64,000 nucleotides of DNA from NCBI GenBank assembly GCA_024434115.1, contig QMIT01000007.1, forward strand, positions 124,001 to 188,000. Reading direction: 5' to 3'. Numbering within the stretch: position 1 is the first letter of the stretch; every line of letters starts with the position of its first letter. This stretch comes from Chloroflexota bacterium (GTDB lineage: Bacteria; Chloroflexota; Anaerolineae; Aggregatilineales; J027). Under the pieces are notes generated by a model that saw only the letters and a program-made list of their open reading frames with translations, was not told the DNA's origin and searched no databases. Of the stretch, positions 9,326 to 19,450 are shown one piece after another. The position numbers and the translations under genes are program-made.

Positions 9326-10161
9326 GTATGGGCCATAGCTGCAATTGCCTGTTGCGCAGTTCTAGTAGAAGGAATTCCATTCATTGCAGCAAATTCCTGT
9401 CTTTGGTTTTCCTTTGTTGATAAGCCAATGTTGGGGTCATGTTTCAACAAAGGGGGTACCATCTCATATTGAAGCGACAATCGTTCAATCCGATGGGTAT
9501 CCATGATTTTAGCGGGTGTTAACCCCGTGAGGTGTTTTAAAGATCTAGTCAGATGCGGTTGATCGAAATAGCCCGCCATGTAAACAGTATCGAGAATAGA
9601 TGCGCCTTGTTTGAGGAGGTTGGTGGCATATCGGGCACGCTCAATTTGCGTGATAGTGGTTTGGGTTAGCCCAGTCGCATGTACAAAGCGACGCTGCACG
9701 GTGCGCGGTGTTGCATCTACGGGCTGACCCTGTAACACGGCATCCACAAGTGGATCATATACTAGTAAACCATCCTGTACTAGCCAATCCACAAAAGTAT
9801 CGGCATTCTCAAAGTCGGGAAATTCCCACGCCGAGCCATTCAACCAAAAGGATTGACTGCTGGCTTCCGGCAAATTCACATCCTGCCGATCCATGACCCT
9901 CGCGGGTGGTAGATGGGGCATAAATGTGCCGGGCTTAAACACAATACCCATGAATTCTGCATCCGGGGGACAATAGGCAGGTGTTGCCTGCGTCTCTGGC
10001 CCGCGCACGGTGAAGATTGTTTTACCGCGATGCTTCGTTACCACCATGTTATAGCGAATTTCGGCCATCGAGATAAAATCGCCAGCATCTTCACTTCGAC
10101 TGCGCCAAATCGTTTCGACGAATGGCACATCGGATAATCTTTCCTCACCATTTAAGTCCAT
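9316..10161 (-). CDS. AraC/XylS-family transcriptional regulator
   Basis: 281 residues. The C-terminal 100 residues hold the two helix-turn-helix motifs of the AraC family (ATPRTVQRRFVHATGLTQTT, then the second helix region ILDTVYMAGYFDQPHLTRSLKHLTG). The N-terminal domain (about 1–150) resembles the ligand or sensing domains of short AraC regulators (FKPGTFMPHLPPARV) but gives no clue to the effector. It is monocistronic, convergent with the WD40 operon, and has 170 bp of AT-rich upstream DNA. The target is unknown. Confidence 0.85.
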   Translation of the reverse strand: MDLNGEERLSDVPFVETIWRSRSEDAGDFISMAEIRYNMVVTKHRGKTIFTVRGPETQATPAYCPPDAEFMGIVFKPGTFMPHLPPARVMDRQDVNLPEASSQSFWLNGSAWEFPDFENADTFVDWLVQDGLLVYDPLVDAVLQGQPVDATPRTVQRRFVHATGLTQTTITQIERARYATNLLKQGASILDTVYMAGYFDQPHLTRSLKHLTGLTPAKIMDTHRIERLSLQYEMVPPLLKHDPNIGLSTKENQRQEFAAMNGIPSTRTAQQAIAAMAHTSP

Positions 10162-10331
10162 GTTGTTTTGCTACCGTCCGTGTGTCTAAAAAACTGATGA
10201 GGGATGATTTAGGTTACTTGAAAAATTATTATAGCACAAATGTCCTATTTTTGACCTGATGATCCAATAGACGCAAAGAAGTTTTGATTATCTCTAGACT
10301 TCGAGTTCAAGAGCCGCTGGATTGACTCTAC

Positions 10332-10589
10332 TCAATACGCGGCGGCTACAACGCTTACAGTCTCGTTATCGGTGACAGGGGTCGTTTGGTCACTGTCAGC
10401 CGTCGCGGTATTGAGTACCTGCCCTGCGGTGATATCCGCCGTCACCAGCGTGTAGGTTCCGATACAGGCCTCGGATGCGCCAATTGCCAAGTTGGGGATG
10501 GGATTGCCACTGGAACAGGTGATGGTTGTGATCAATTGATATGGCGGCAAAAGTGGCAGCACTAGGGCAGTAAACTGAATATGTCTCAT
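10332..10589 (-). pseudogene. Fragment of a DUF11/DUF7507-like repeat surface protein
   Basis: An 85-codon frame whose residues 25–80 match the conserved repeat of DUF11-type surface proteins (ITCSSGNPIPNLAIG … GTYTLVTADITAGQVLNTATADSD). Such repeats normally occur in tandem within proteins over 1000 residues with a signal peptide and anchor. Here there is one unit, no signal and no anchor, so it is best read as the relic of a lost adhesin-like gene. No ribosome site is evident. An expressed micro-protein is less likely. Confidence 0.55.
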
Positions 10590-10635
10590 TTGTTTTAGTT
10601 GTGCATAGAGGTCAGGAAAAAGTGAGGTATTCCCT

Positions 10636-10661
10636 TTGCCGTATGAATTCCGGTCTATACT
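10636..10661 (+). promoter_or_regulatory. Possible promoter of the first kinase gene
   Basis: TATACT at 10656–10661 is a good -10 hexamer about 33 bp before the kinase ATG. The best upstream TTG-containing hexamer (TTGCCG, 10636–10641) is only 14 bp away, shorter than the usual 17, so an activator or a different -35 may be used. Confidence 0.3.
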
Positions 10662-10694
10662 GTAACTAATGTCAGAGCAAGGGGGATACTCTCG

Positions 10695-13600
10695 ATGGAA
10701 CCCATCACCGAACGATACATCAAGGGTTATGCGTTGCGTGAAAAATTAGGTGATGGTGGCTTTGGAGCAGTATATCGTGCCTACCAGCCAACTGTGGGGC
10801 GCGAAGTTGCCATCAAAGTCATCTTGCCAACAGTCGCCAACCACCCTGACTTTATCCGTCGTTTCGATACGGAAGCGCAAGTCATCGCGCAATTGGAACA
10901 TTTACATATCGTACCTCTCTACGATTATTGGCGTGACCCAACGGGAGGGTATCTGGTGATGCGTTGGTTAAAAGGCGGGAGTTTACGGGAAGCGTTAGGG
11001 AAAGAACCCTTTTCCCTTGAAGCCGTGATGCTGATGATGAATCAGATCACCTCTGCCTTGGAAGCCGCGCATCGGGCAGGGATTATCCATCGTGATATCA
11101 AACCAGCCAACATTTTGTTCGATGAGGATGGCAATGCGTATCTTGCCGATTTTGGTATCGCCAAAGATTTGACCAACTCACGGGGTAATAATACGGGTGA
11201 AGATGTTATTATCGGCACACTGGATTATATTTCCCCGGAACAAGGCCGCAGTGATCCCGTATCGCCGCGTACTGACTTATACAGCTTGGGAGTTGTTTTA
11301 TATGAGGCGTTGACGGGTCAACATCCCTTTCCCGGCCTGACCTCGGTAGAACGCCTCTACAAACATTTAAACGACCCGTTACCCCTCATTAACGATGACG
11401 GCATACCACCACCCGTCAATGACGTGATTCAAAAAGCGACCGCTAAAAATCCGGCACATCGTTACCGGGACGCCTTAGAGATGGTAGCAGCCTTTCGTGA
11501 AGCGGTCTCACTTGGGAATAAAACATCCGATAATCCCGTTGAATATCTAACCTTACGTGAACAAGAAATCTTGCTCCTGATTGTTAAGGGCCTGTCGAAT
11601 AAAGAGATCGCCCAGCGGCTTACCTTCACAGTTGGTACAGTCAAATGGTATATCACCCAAATTTACAAGAAATTGCATGTTCGCAGTCGGGTACAAGCGA
11701 TTGTGCGTGCGCGTGAGCTTGACCTTATCACCACACATGATTTCGAAGGCCAATCTACCATCATAGGCGCGATGGCGATTCCAACTAGCAAGTTTCAGCC
11801 AGAAAATCCCTACAAAGGCCTGCGGGCATTCAAGGCAACCGATCATGACGATTTTTTTGGTCAAGAGAAACTGATTGCCAAATTAATCAAGCGGCTGGGA
11901 GAGAGTGGCGAAAATAACCGTTTTCTTGCCGTTGTTGGGCCAAGTGGCAGCGGCAAATCCAGCTTGGTCAAGGCAGGCCTAATTCCCGCTTTATGGCGCG
12001 GTGAATTGCCCAACTCGGAACGCTGGTATGTAGTAGAAATGCTGCCGGGTCGCCATCCACTGGATGAACTCGAAGTAGCCCTTACACGGGTCGCGGCAAA
12101 TCAAGCAAGCAGCCTGCACGAGCATCTGACACGGGATGCACGGGGGTTGATTCGAGCAGCTCAGATCATTTTGCCAGATGATGCGAGTGATCTGGTCGTC
12201 ATAATTGACCAGTTTGAAGAAATGTTTACGCTTGTGGATGATGAGACAGCACGAACCGATTTCTTAAACTTGATTCATGCAGCCGTTACCGATGACCGCA
12301 GCCGTGTACGTGTGATTATTACCTTACGGGCAGATTTTTACGATCGTCCGCTGCAATACCCGCAAATTGGGGAGTTAGTTCGCAGCCGCATGGAAACGAT
12401 TTTGCCCCTCGCGGTGGAGGGCTTAGAGCGAGCCATTGTACGTCCGGCAGAACGGGTGGGGGTATCGTTTGAAGCAGGTCTAGTGGCCTCCATTATACAG
12501 GAAATCCATTATCAACCGGGTGCGCTCCCTCTGCTGCAATACGCCCTAACCGAACTCTTTGAGCAGCGTCAAGGTCGTATTTTAACCCATGAAGCCTATC
12601 AAGCTATTGGGCAAACAACTGGGGCATTGGCTAAACGTGCCGAACTAATCCACGCTGAACTGTCCCCTGAATTACAGGAAGCTAATCGCCAGATGTTTTT
12701 GCGGCTAGTTACATTAGGTGAAGGCACCGAGGATACGCGACGGCGGGTTACTCGGCGTGAAATCTTAACGATTACTGACACCCCAGATGCGATGGATGAG
12801 ATGATTGATACTTTTGCCGCCTATCGGTTGCTTTCCCTAGATCACGACCCTGCCAGCCGTGAACCGACAGTAGAGGTCGCCCATGAAGCGATTTTGCGTG
12901 AATGGGAGCGTTTACGGGCATGGCTGAACGAAAGCCGTGAGGAAATTAAGTTGCAGCGCCGCTTGGCTGAAGCGGTAGAGGCATGGGTGCAAAATCAACG
13001 CGAAATCAGCTATTTATTGCAGGGAGTAAGGTTGGGGCGCTATGAGAATTGGGCTAAAGAGACTACTCTCGCCCTGACCCCATTAGAGCGCGAGTTTCTG
13101 CAAGCTAGTATCACGGAACGGGAACGACACGAAGCAGAGGAACGGGAACGGCAGGCATACGAACGGCACTTGGAAAAACGATCCATTCGTGTCCTGCGGG
13201 CACTGGTGGGGGTGCTATTAGTGGCCTCATTTTTCGGCATCATCCTAACTTCGGCAGTGTTTTATCAGAGTCGTGTCGCCTCGGATGAACGGGATAAGGC
13301 CGAGCGGCAAGCCCAACTTGCCTTTGCCCGTGAATTAGCAGCGGCCTCGGTTAGCAATCTTGATATTGACCCCGAGCGCAGCGTCTTGTTGGCACTGCAT
13401 TCGCTGGAGCAAGCCTATACGTTAGAGGGCGAAAATGCACTGCATCGTGCTCTACCGGAATTACACATTATCCGCACACTCGAAGAATGTCCATCACTTG
13501 TTTGGGGTGTGGATTACAGCCCTGATGGAACACGCATCGCTGCTGGTTGTTGGGATGGCAATGTCTATATTTGGGACGCTCAGACGGGTGATTTGCTTCA

Positions 13601-15362
13601 TACCTTGAAAGGCCACACCGATAAGGTACACAGTGTTGCCTATAGCCCCGACGGCAAATACCTTGTAAGTGGGAGTTTTGATGCAACCGCGAAAATTTGG
13701 GACACCGAAACAGGACAAGTGCTATTTACACTTGCGGGTCACCAACCCCTGCGACAATCATGGGTACAGGGGATATTGAGTGTAGCTTTCAGTCCCGACG
13801 GGAAATTTGTTGCAACGGGTGGGAGTGATCATACCGCCCGTCTTTGGGATGCAGCAACTGGGAAAGAGCTATTGGTGTTATCTAATCACATAGGTGTTGT
13901 AGAATCGGTGGCGTTTAGCCCTGATAGCAAAGTACTAGCAACAGGAGACTATGATCAAGGTACCGTCCGCGTCTGGAGCTTGGTGTCAGGTGAATTACTT
14001 TTTGAATACGCTACCGCACTATTCCGAGGAGTCGATATCTATGCCCTTTCATTCAACATGGACGGAACGCGATTGGTTTTTGCCAATGGTTTCGGTCAAG
14101 TGAAGGCGTTAGATTCCGCAACAGGAGATGAGGTATTAGATTTTCGAAATACGTCCGGAGGCATTTGGCGTGCCAAATATAGTCCGGATGGGCAGTGGTT
14201 GGCTACAGGTGGTTTTGATGGGCGAGGCCGTATCTGGAATGCATCGAATGGGTATCCACAATTTGTGTTGTCCGGGCATCGCAGCGCCATACTAAACCTC
14301 GACTTTAATCCTAACGGAAATCAATTGGTGACAAGCAGTGGCGACCATACCCTCAAGATTTGGGATTTATCCGCTGGTCATGAGGTTTTTACAACGACTG
14401 GCTTACTTGGGGTGGGGGTTGATTACCACCCATCGGCGGGATTGTTTGCAACGAGTGAGATTGTTTTGTTGGACGGCCAAGCGACAGCAGTGGTATTGGA
14501 GAAAAATTGGGATGATAGAAGCTACCTTATGGGTGTGGCAAATATTCCAGATCCAGATTACGTTTGGAGTCTAGATTATAACCCCGCAGGAACACATATA
14601 GCTGTCGGTGTCTCAAATGGGAAGGTTGAGTTGTATGGCACTGACGGAAACTTGCTCTGGTCCCAGCAGGGCCATAGCACTTGGGTTAAAGACATAGAGT
14701 TTAGCCCGGATGGAAAGCACATCTTCAGTGGGAGTGTAGATGGAACAGCCATCTTATGGGATAGTGCAAATGGCGATCAAATTCTAGTGCTAGACAATCA
14801 TGATCAGATATGGGGAGTCGCCTATAGCCCTGATGGGTTACTATTGGCAACGGCAGATTACAACTATGGCGTAAGTCTATGGGATGCTGTCACCGGAGAG
14901 CGAAAGATGTTCCTCGAAAGTGACGATCTAGTATACGACGTGGATTTCAGCCCAAACGGGAATTGGATTGCTGCAAGCCGACAGGGTGGCTCTATTATTG
15001 TTTGGGATGCTCACACTGGTGAGAAGTATCGAACATTTTGTTGCCATACAGGGTTGGTTTTTGCATTGGAGTTTAGCCCAGATAGTGTTTTTGTAGGTTC
15101 TGCGAGCTATGACAAAACAGTCAAAATTTGGGATATGGTGACAGGTAATGAACGGCTGGCCTTAACAGGTAGCACGAATTCCGTTTTTGACCTCAGTTTC
15201 AGCCCCGATGGCAAGCATTTTGTCGCCGCAGACTATGGCGGTGCAATCCGGGGGTATACATTGGACTTGAATGAACTCATTAGTATTGCCAATCGTAGGG
15301 TCACACGCGATTTTACATTGGAGGAGTGTCAGAAATTTCTGCATCTGGAAACGTGCCCGTAA
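10695..15362 (+). CDS. Ser/Thr kinase – LuxR HTH – nSTAND1 NTPase – TM – WD40 protein
   Basis: 1555 residues. Eukaryote-type kinase at about 8–270, with Gly loop (LGDGGFGAV), Lys41, HRD at 132–134 and DFG at 152–154, all intact. LuxR-type helix-turn-helix at 283–345 (LTLREQEILLLIVKGLSNKE). nSTAND1 NTPase starting with NPYKGLRAF at 371, P-loop GPSGSGKS at 415–422, and Walker B-like VVIIDQFEEMF near 500. One membrane helix at about 834–857. WD40 propellers from about 930 to 1520. ATG follows AAGGGGGAT. With one membrane pass the kinase, HTH and NTPase would be cytoplasmic and the WD40 part external. This suggests a ligand-sensing signal protein; substrate and DNA target are unknown. The HTH between kinase and NTPase is absent from the paralogue at 19451–24457. 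Confidence 0.9.
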   Translation: MEPITERYIKGYALREKLGDGGFGAVYRAYQPTVGREVAIKVILPTVANHPDFIRRFDTEAQVIAQLEHLHIVPLYDYWRDPTGGYLVMRWLKGGSLREALGKEPFSLEAVMLMMNQITSALEAAHRAGIIHRDIKPANILFDEDGNAYLADFGIAKDLTNSRGNNTGEDVIIGTLDYISPEQGRSDPVSPRTDLYSLGVVLYEALTGQHPFPGLTSVERLYKHLNDPLPLINDDGIPPPVNDVIQKATAKNPAHRYRDALEMVAAFREAVSLGNKTSDNPVEYLTLREQEILLLIVKGLSNKEIAQRLTFTVGTVKWYITQIYKKLHVRSRVQAIVRARELDLITTHDFEGQSTIIGAMAIPTSKFQPENPYKGLRAFKATDHDDFFGQEKLIAKLIKRLGESGENNRFLAVVGPSGSGKSSLVKAGLIPALWRGELPNSERWYVVEMLPGRHPLDELEVALTRVAANQASSLHEHLTRDARGLIRAAQIILPDDASDLVVIIDQFEEMFTLVDDETARTDFLNLIHAAVTDDRSRVRVIITLRADFYDRPLQYPQIGELVRSRMETILPLAVEGLERAIVRPAERVGVSFEAGLVASIIQEIHYQPGALPLLQYALTELFEQRQGRILTHEAYQAIGQTTGALAKRAELIHAELSPELQEANRQMFLRLVTLGEGTEDTRRRVTRREILTITDTPDAMDEMIDTFAAYRLLSLDHDPASREPTVEVAHEAILREWERLRAWLNESREEIKLQRRLAEAVEAWVQNQREISYLLQGVRLGRYENWAKETTLALTPLEREFLQASITERERHEAEERERQAYERHLEKRSIRVLRALVGVLLVASFFGIILTSAVFYQSRVASDERDKAERQAQLAFARELAAASVSNLDIDPERSVLLALHSLEQAYTLEGENALHRALPELHIIRTLEECPSLVWGVDYSPDGTRIAAGCWDGNVYIWDAQTGDLLHTLKGHTDKVHSVAYSPDGKYLVSGSFDATAKIWDTETGQVLFTLAGHQPLRQSWVQGILSVAFSPDGKFVATGGSDHTARLWDAATGKELLVLSNHIGVVESVAFSPDSKVLATGDYDQGTVRVWSLVSGELLFEYATALFRGVDIYALSFNMDGTRLVFANGFGQVKALDSATGDEVLDFRNTSGGIWRAKYSPDGQWLATGGFDGRGRIWNASNGYPQFVLSGHRSAILNLDFNPNGNQLVTSSGDHTLKIWDLSAGHEVFTTTGLLGVGVDYHPSAGLFATSEIVLLDGQATAVVLEKNWDDRSYLMGVANIPDPDYVWSLDYNPAGTHIAVGVSNGKVELYGTDGNLLWSQQGHSTWVKDIEFSPDGKHIFSGSVDGTAILWDSANGDQILVLDNHDQIWGVAYSPDGLLLATADYNYGVSLWDAVTGERKMFLESDDLVYDVDFSPNGNWIAASRQGGSIIVWDAHTGEKYRTFCCHTGLVFALEFSPDSVFVGSASYDKTVKIWDMVTGNERLALTGSTNSVFDLSFSPDGKHFVAADYGGAIRGYTLDLNELISIANRRVTRDFTLEECQKFLHLETCP

Positions 15363-15380
15363 CAAGGCAACAAAAAAAGA

Positions 15381-15397
15381 GCAGGTCATTTGCCTGC
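15381..15397. terminator. Bidirectional intrinsic terminator
   Basis: GCAGG/CCTGC stem, followed on the plus strand by CCCTTTTCTTT and on the minus strand by CTCTTTTTTTG. It sits between the convergent kinase gene and the exported-protein gene and can serve both. Confidence 0.65.
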
Positions 15398-15428
15398 CCC
15401 TTTTCTTTGATGGAGATTGCTTGGGACA

Positions 15429-16262
15429 TTAGAAATCGGGTTCAGCGACCATATCGCCACAGAAACTGGTGAGTTCATCCAGCGCCGGGGTGGTGGTGGG
15501 CCAGCCTTCGGGATTGGGCCAGTCGGCAGGCGCACCATAGGCCGGGACTTCAGCGCCGATGGGGTTGGCATAGCCCACGCAGATTTGCGATTTGAGGGTC
15601 GTGCGCTGTTCGTCGGACAGATTGATCAGGCTACCGTCAAGGCTCAAGATATAGCGTTTGACCTGATATTCACGACCTGCCGCCCAACGCTCAGACTCGA
15701 CAATCGTGGTTACTTGGATGCGTTGACCCCCACGACCATTGGTTTCATAGAGGTATTCTTGCCACGAATGACCAGTTTCTTCAATGAAGGTCGCCAGTAT
15801 GTCATCGGCGCTGCGAATCACGACGGTTCCATCGTCCTGCCGGGTGGTAAAGAAGGAACGTCCAAACCGCACGGTGGGTTCTTGTGCCCAGAATTCGTTG
15901 GCACAGGTTTCCCTATCAATACCCACCTTAGCGTTTTTGCTGCCCGTGCAGGCGCTGGGTAATTCATCAAAATCAATGACCGCACCACGTATTTGACGCG
16001 ACATAAAGGGATCAAAGACCACTGTATCGCTTGGGGCGGGAGCAAAGTGGCCCAGTGCGTAGGCGACTTCACTGACCTGCGCGACTGCCGTTTGACCGTC
16101 ACCCTGCTCAACCATGTTTACCAACTCTTCGACATTGACGTCTTTGAGGTTTGGCCCGACTGCCATCACATTCAGTTGTTGTCCCGAAACGATGACGACC
16201 AACAAAACGAGAATCGCTTTCCAAATCAGGTGCTTGGTGTAGAATGTGTGAAACTGGTACAT
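15429..16262 (-). CDS. Exported protein of unknown function
   Basis: 277 residues. The N-terminus has a charged start and a hydrophobic stretch (LIWKAILVLLVVIVSGQQ, about 12–30), a signal peptide or membrane anchor. The mature part has Cys residues at SACTGSKNAK, DRETCANEF, SQICVGYA and TSFCGDMV, suggesting disulfides and an extracytoplasmic site. FIEETGHSWQEYL resembles the surroundings of a metalloprotease helix but lacks the HExxH pair. A clear GGAGGTCACC site precedes the ATG. Convergent with the kinase gene; divergent from the BTAD regulator. I do not recognise the family. Confidence 0.65.
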   Translation of the reverse strand: MYQFHTFYTKHLIWKAILVLLVVIVSGQQLNVMAVGPNLKDVNVEELVNMVEQGDGQTAVAQVSEVAYALGHFAPAPSDTVVFDPFMSRQIRGAVIDFDELPSACTGSKNAKVGIDRETCANEFWAQEPTVRFGRSFFTTRQDDGTVVIRSADDILATFIEETGHSWQEYLYETNGRGGQRIQVTTIVESERWAAGREYQVKRYILSLDGSLINLSDEQRTTLKSQICVGYANPIGAEVPAYGAPADWPNPEGWPTTTPALDELTSFCGDMVAEPDF

Positions 16263-16396
16263 GGTGACCTCCGCTCATTACTCAATGCTGAAAACAGCAT
16301 AGACAAGGGGCATTCGGTCACTGTGGAGAATGTGTACCAAAAACGTTCGAGAAATATTCGACCAGACCCAATATTTATTTGGCGGGGGATCGTGCT

Positions 16397-19339
16397 ATGG
16401 ATTCCGCTCAAATGGTGGTCAATACGCTGGGTGGCTTGCGGGTGTCTATCAATGGTCAGGAGGTGGCCTTTGAGACCCGTAAGGATGCGGCTTTATTAGT
16501 CTATCTGGTGGCGACAGGACGACCGCATCCGCGTGAGACACTGGCCGAGATGTTTTGGGAGGGATATTCCCAAGCAGATGCCCAACGCAACTTCCGACGA
16601 ATGTTGAGCAATCTGCGGCAGGCCTTTGGGGATTTCATTGTGGCTCCACGCGGCGACTTTGTAGCGGTGGATTTTGCCAAGTCGGTTCAGTTTGATTTCG
16701 CCGAATTGGAGTCGCAATTAGTGTCTGGGAGTGAACTGCTAGACGATGAAAAAGCGATTGAGCTTGAAGGGATTCTCAGGCGTTATCAAGGCAACTTCCT
16801 TGAGGGATTTTATGTAGATAGCCCAGAATTTGAGCGGTGGGTCACAGGGGAACGTGAACGCTTATTGCGCCGAGTCCTTAATGGCCTGCGATTATTGGTC
16901 AATTATCATCTTAAGCAAGGGCGACTTGAGCGGGGCATCGAAATCGTTAACGATTTATTGAAACTCGATGAGCTAGATGAAGAAGCCCATCGCCTGAATA
17001 TGATCTTCTTAACCCTTTCCGGTCAAAGAGCGGCGGCCCTAAAGCAGTATCAGAGCTGTCGTCAACTGCTCCTAACGGCATTTGGTATTGAACCTGACCA
17101 AACGACAACCGCCCTGTATGAACGTATTCGCGCAGGCGACCCGCTCACGGAATATGTAGTCCAGCCAACCAGCACCTCTCGTGCCTCCATTTCGAGCCTC
17201 ATCCGCAGCACTCCGAATAATCTACCCAGTCACTTAACACCCTTTGTAGGACGCGGAACCGAACGAGCAGAACTCCGGCAACTGCTTGAACAATCCGATG
17301 CACGTCTCATCACCATCATTGGGCTTGGGGGAATTGGTAAATCACGCCTAGCGCTAAAGGTCGCGGAGGAAGTGATAGCCTTGTTCCCGGATGGGGTCTA
17401 TTTTATTCGCCTAGCTGACTTGACGTCGGTCAATCAAATTGGGCCAAGTATCACTACTACACTGGGATTGGAATCGTATTCGGATGATCGGGTATCCGCA
17501 ACTTTGGGGGATTATGTCGCGGATCAGAGGATGTTGTGGATTCTCGATAATTTTGAGCATCTGTTGGATGGTGCAGAACTGGTCACGGAGTGGCTTGCCG
17601 ACATGCCCCACCTCCATATCATCGTGACCTCCCGCGAGATGCTGTATTTACGGGGGGAGACGCTTTTTCCTCTCGACGGCTTAAATTTCAGCCCACCAGA
17701 AAATGGCGTGACCAGTGATGCCGCAGAATTATTTGTGCAAAGTGCGCGACGTACCGACCCAGCGTTCCGGGTGGTAGACAGCCAAGAGACCGCGATTGAT
17801 GAAATTTGTCGTTTGGTGCGCGGAATGCCCCTCGCTCTCGATCTTGCCGCCAGTTGGGTGACTGTACTGACCCCCACTGAGATTTGTGACGAAATCCGAC
17901 AAAACCTTGACCTCCTTGAAGCACATCAAATGAACATCCCGGCGCGACATCGTAGTATCCGGGCGATTTTTGATAGTACATGGGGGCGACTTCATGAGAC
18001 CGAGCAGGAGACCTTGTTGCGATTGGTGGTTTTTCGCGGAGGGTTTACACGATCAGCCGCCCAACAAGTCGCTGGGGCTAGTCTGCGAATGCTGAATCTG
18101 TTATTGAGCAAATCACTTGTCTACCGCATTGGTCAGCGTTATGCCATCCATGAGTTGCTCCAGCAGTATCTTATCGAAAAGTTACAGGCAGACCCCGACT
18201 TTATCAGGCAACTCGAAATCATCCATTGTCAATATTTCGCGGGTTTCCTGATGGAACATGAATCCGAAATTGTCGGCGGAATGCCGCAGGTGGCGTTGGA
18301 AGATTTTGAGAATATTCAGCAGGCATGGCGGGTTGCACTTGCGCACCGCGATTTTGAAACGATGAATCGGCTGCGCGAGGGCTTGTGGGCACTGTTGGAT
18401 GCCCAGAGTTGGCTGCAAGAGGGAGTGAACACCTTTCGATCCGCCATGCAGGTCTTAGAGGGTCAAACCGAAGGCGAAGCTGGGATTAACCATGGACGGT
18501 GTTTGGCACTCTATGGCTATTTTCTAGGTCGGACGGGACAGCGGGAAGCGGGTTACAAAATGAGCCGCCAAGGCGTGTCGCTGTTGGCCGAACTCGATGC
18601 CCACGATGCCTATATCCTGTCGGCGGGGTTGTTAGCGGAACTGGCCTCTACCGATGCCCAGCGCCTCGAAGCCCGGCAGTTGATTGAAGTCAACGCACCT
18701 CTGTTGGATGAAGGCTCGATCTCGCGGATTGACAGTGTGATCTGGCGTTATGCCAAGTTGTTGAATGACATGGGCCATGAAGACCAAGCCGAGGATGTAC
18801 TGAAAAAGCTACCTGCGCAAGCACAAGGGGACATTCGTCCGCGGGGTCAAGCTAACCTTGATTGGCAGCAGGGGCAGTTGCACCAGCATCGCGGGCAGCA
18901 CATGCAGGCCCATGAACGGTTGCTCAAAAGCCTGCGGGAATATCAGGCTTTAAACTATGAGCAGGGTGTTGCGTGGGCGCAAGCCTCACTGGGCAATAAT
19001 GCCCTTCAGATGGGGCTTATGGATGACGCCACTTCATATTTTCTTGACGCACTAGATACGGCTGAAAATGCCAACTTGCCCCTCATTGCCCTTGATACGC
19101 TGGTCGGGTTAAGTGAAATTCTAAGCCAATCCAACCATCCGCGTGAGGCATTCATGATACTCGGTTTTGTGCTACATCAACGCACTCTTGCTCCCGAAAC
19201 AAGAGTCAAGGCCCAGACGCTATTGGATACCTACATGGCCCAATTTGAAAGCGATGCTGTTGAAGCGATGCAGACTCGTGGGCAAGCCGCGTCCTTCGCC
19301 GAAATGGTGGCCCTTGTGAAAAATATTCTGAAGGCATGA
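16397..19339 (+). CDS. BTAD–NB-ARC–TPR transcriptional regulator (AfsR/SARP-like)
   Basis: 980 residues from the ATG chosen here, which follows GGCGGGGGAT at good spacing; an in-frame TTG at 16379 is less likely. N-terminal winged-helix-like region (NTLGGLRVSINGQEV … TRKDAALLVYLVATG), then the bacterial transcriptional activation domain (about 100–245; RYQGNFLEGFY, LLKLDELDEEAHRLNM). NB-ARC/STAND ATPase follows, with P-loop GLGGIGKS near 310 and Walker B WILDNFEHLL near 380, then an MPLALDLAASW helix typical of GLPLAL-motif NTPases. The C-terminal third is TPR-like helical repeats. Such proteins activate transcription after ATP- and ligand-driven oligomerisation. The target is not evident. 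Confidence 0.85.
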   Translation: MDSAQMVVNTLGGLRVSINGQEVAFETRKDAALLVYLVATGRPHPRETLAEMFWEGYSQADAQRNFRRMLSNLRQAFGDFIVAPRGDFVAVDFAKSVQFDFAELESQLVSGSELLDDEKAIELEGILRRYQGNFLEGFYVDSPEFERWVTGERERLLRRVLNGLRLLVNYHLKQGRLERGIEIVNDLLKLDELDEEAHRLNMIFLTLSGQRAAALKQYQSCRQLLLTAFGIEPDQTTTALYERIRAGDPLTEYVVQPTSTSRASISSLIRSTPNNLPSHLTPFVGRGTERAELRQLLEQSDARLITIIGLGGIGKSRLALKVAEEVIALFPDGVYFIRLADLTSVNQIGPSITTTLGLESYSDDRVSATLGDYVADQRMLWILDNFEHLLDGAELVTEWLADMPHLHIIVTSREMLYLRGETLFPLDGLNFSPPENGVTSDAAELFVQSARRTDPAFRVVDSQETAIDEICRLVRGMPLALDLAASWVTVLTPTEICDEIRQNLDLLEAHQMNIPARHRSIRAIFDSTWGRLHETEQETLLRLVVFRGGFTRSAAQQVAGASLRMLNLLLSKSLVYRIGQRYAIHELLQQYLIEKLQADPDFIRQLEIIHCQYFAGFLMEHESEIVGGMPQVALEDFENIQQAWRVALAHRDFETMNRLREGLWALLDAQSWLQEGVNTFRSAMQVLEGQTEGEAGINHGRCLALYGYFLGRTGQREAGYKMSRQGVSLLAELDAHDAYILSAGLLAELASTDAQRLEARQLIEVNAPLLDEGSISRIDSVIWRYAKLLNDMGHEDQAEDVLKKLPAQAQGDIRPRGQANLDWQQGQLHQHRGQHMQAHERLLKSLREYQALNYEQGVAWAQASLGNNALQMGLMDDATSYFLDALDTAENANLPLIALDTLVGLSEILSQSNHPREAFMILGFVLHQRTLAPETRVKAQTLLDTYMAQFESDAVEAMQTRGQAASFAEMVALVKNILKA

Positions 19340-19359
19340 TTTGTGATCGTATACCGCAA

Positions 19360-19397
19360 ACAAAGGAGCGTGCCATCCAATCTACGTGCTCCTTTGT
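19360..19397. terminator. Hairpin between convergent regulator and kinase genes
   Basis: ACAAAGGAGC and GCTCCTTTGT form a perfect 10-bp stem around an 18-nt loop, 20 nt after the BTAD stop and 54 nt before the end of the convergent kinase gene. No strong T-run, but the position suits a bidirectional terminator. Confidence 0.55.
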
Positions 19398-19450
19398 GTA
19401 TTACGCCAACTCGACCTCGAAAACGCGAGACTGGCTCGATTTCCAAATGC

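Noticed and set aside
15850..15900. Metalloprotease helix (EETGHSWQEY) in the exported protein
   Set aside because: No HExxH or extended zinc motif is present.
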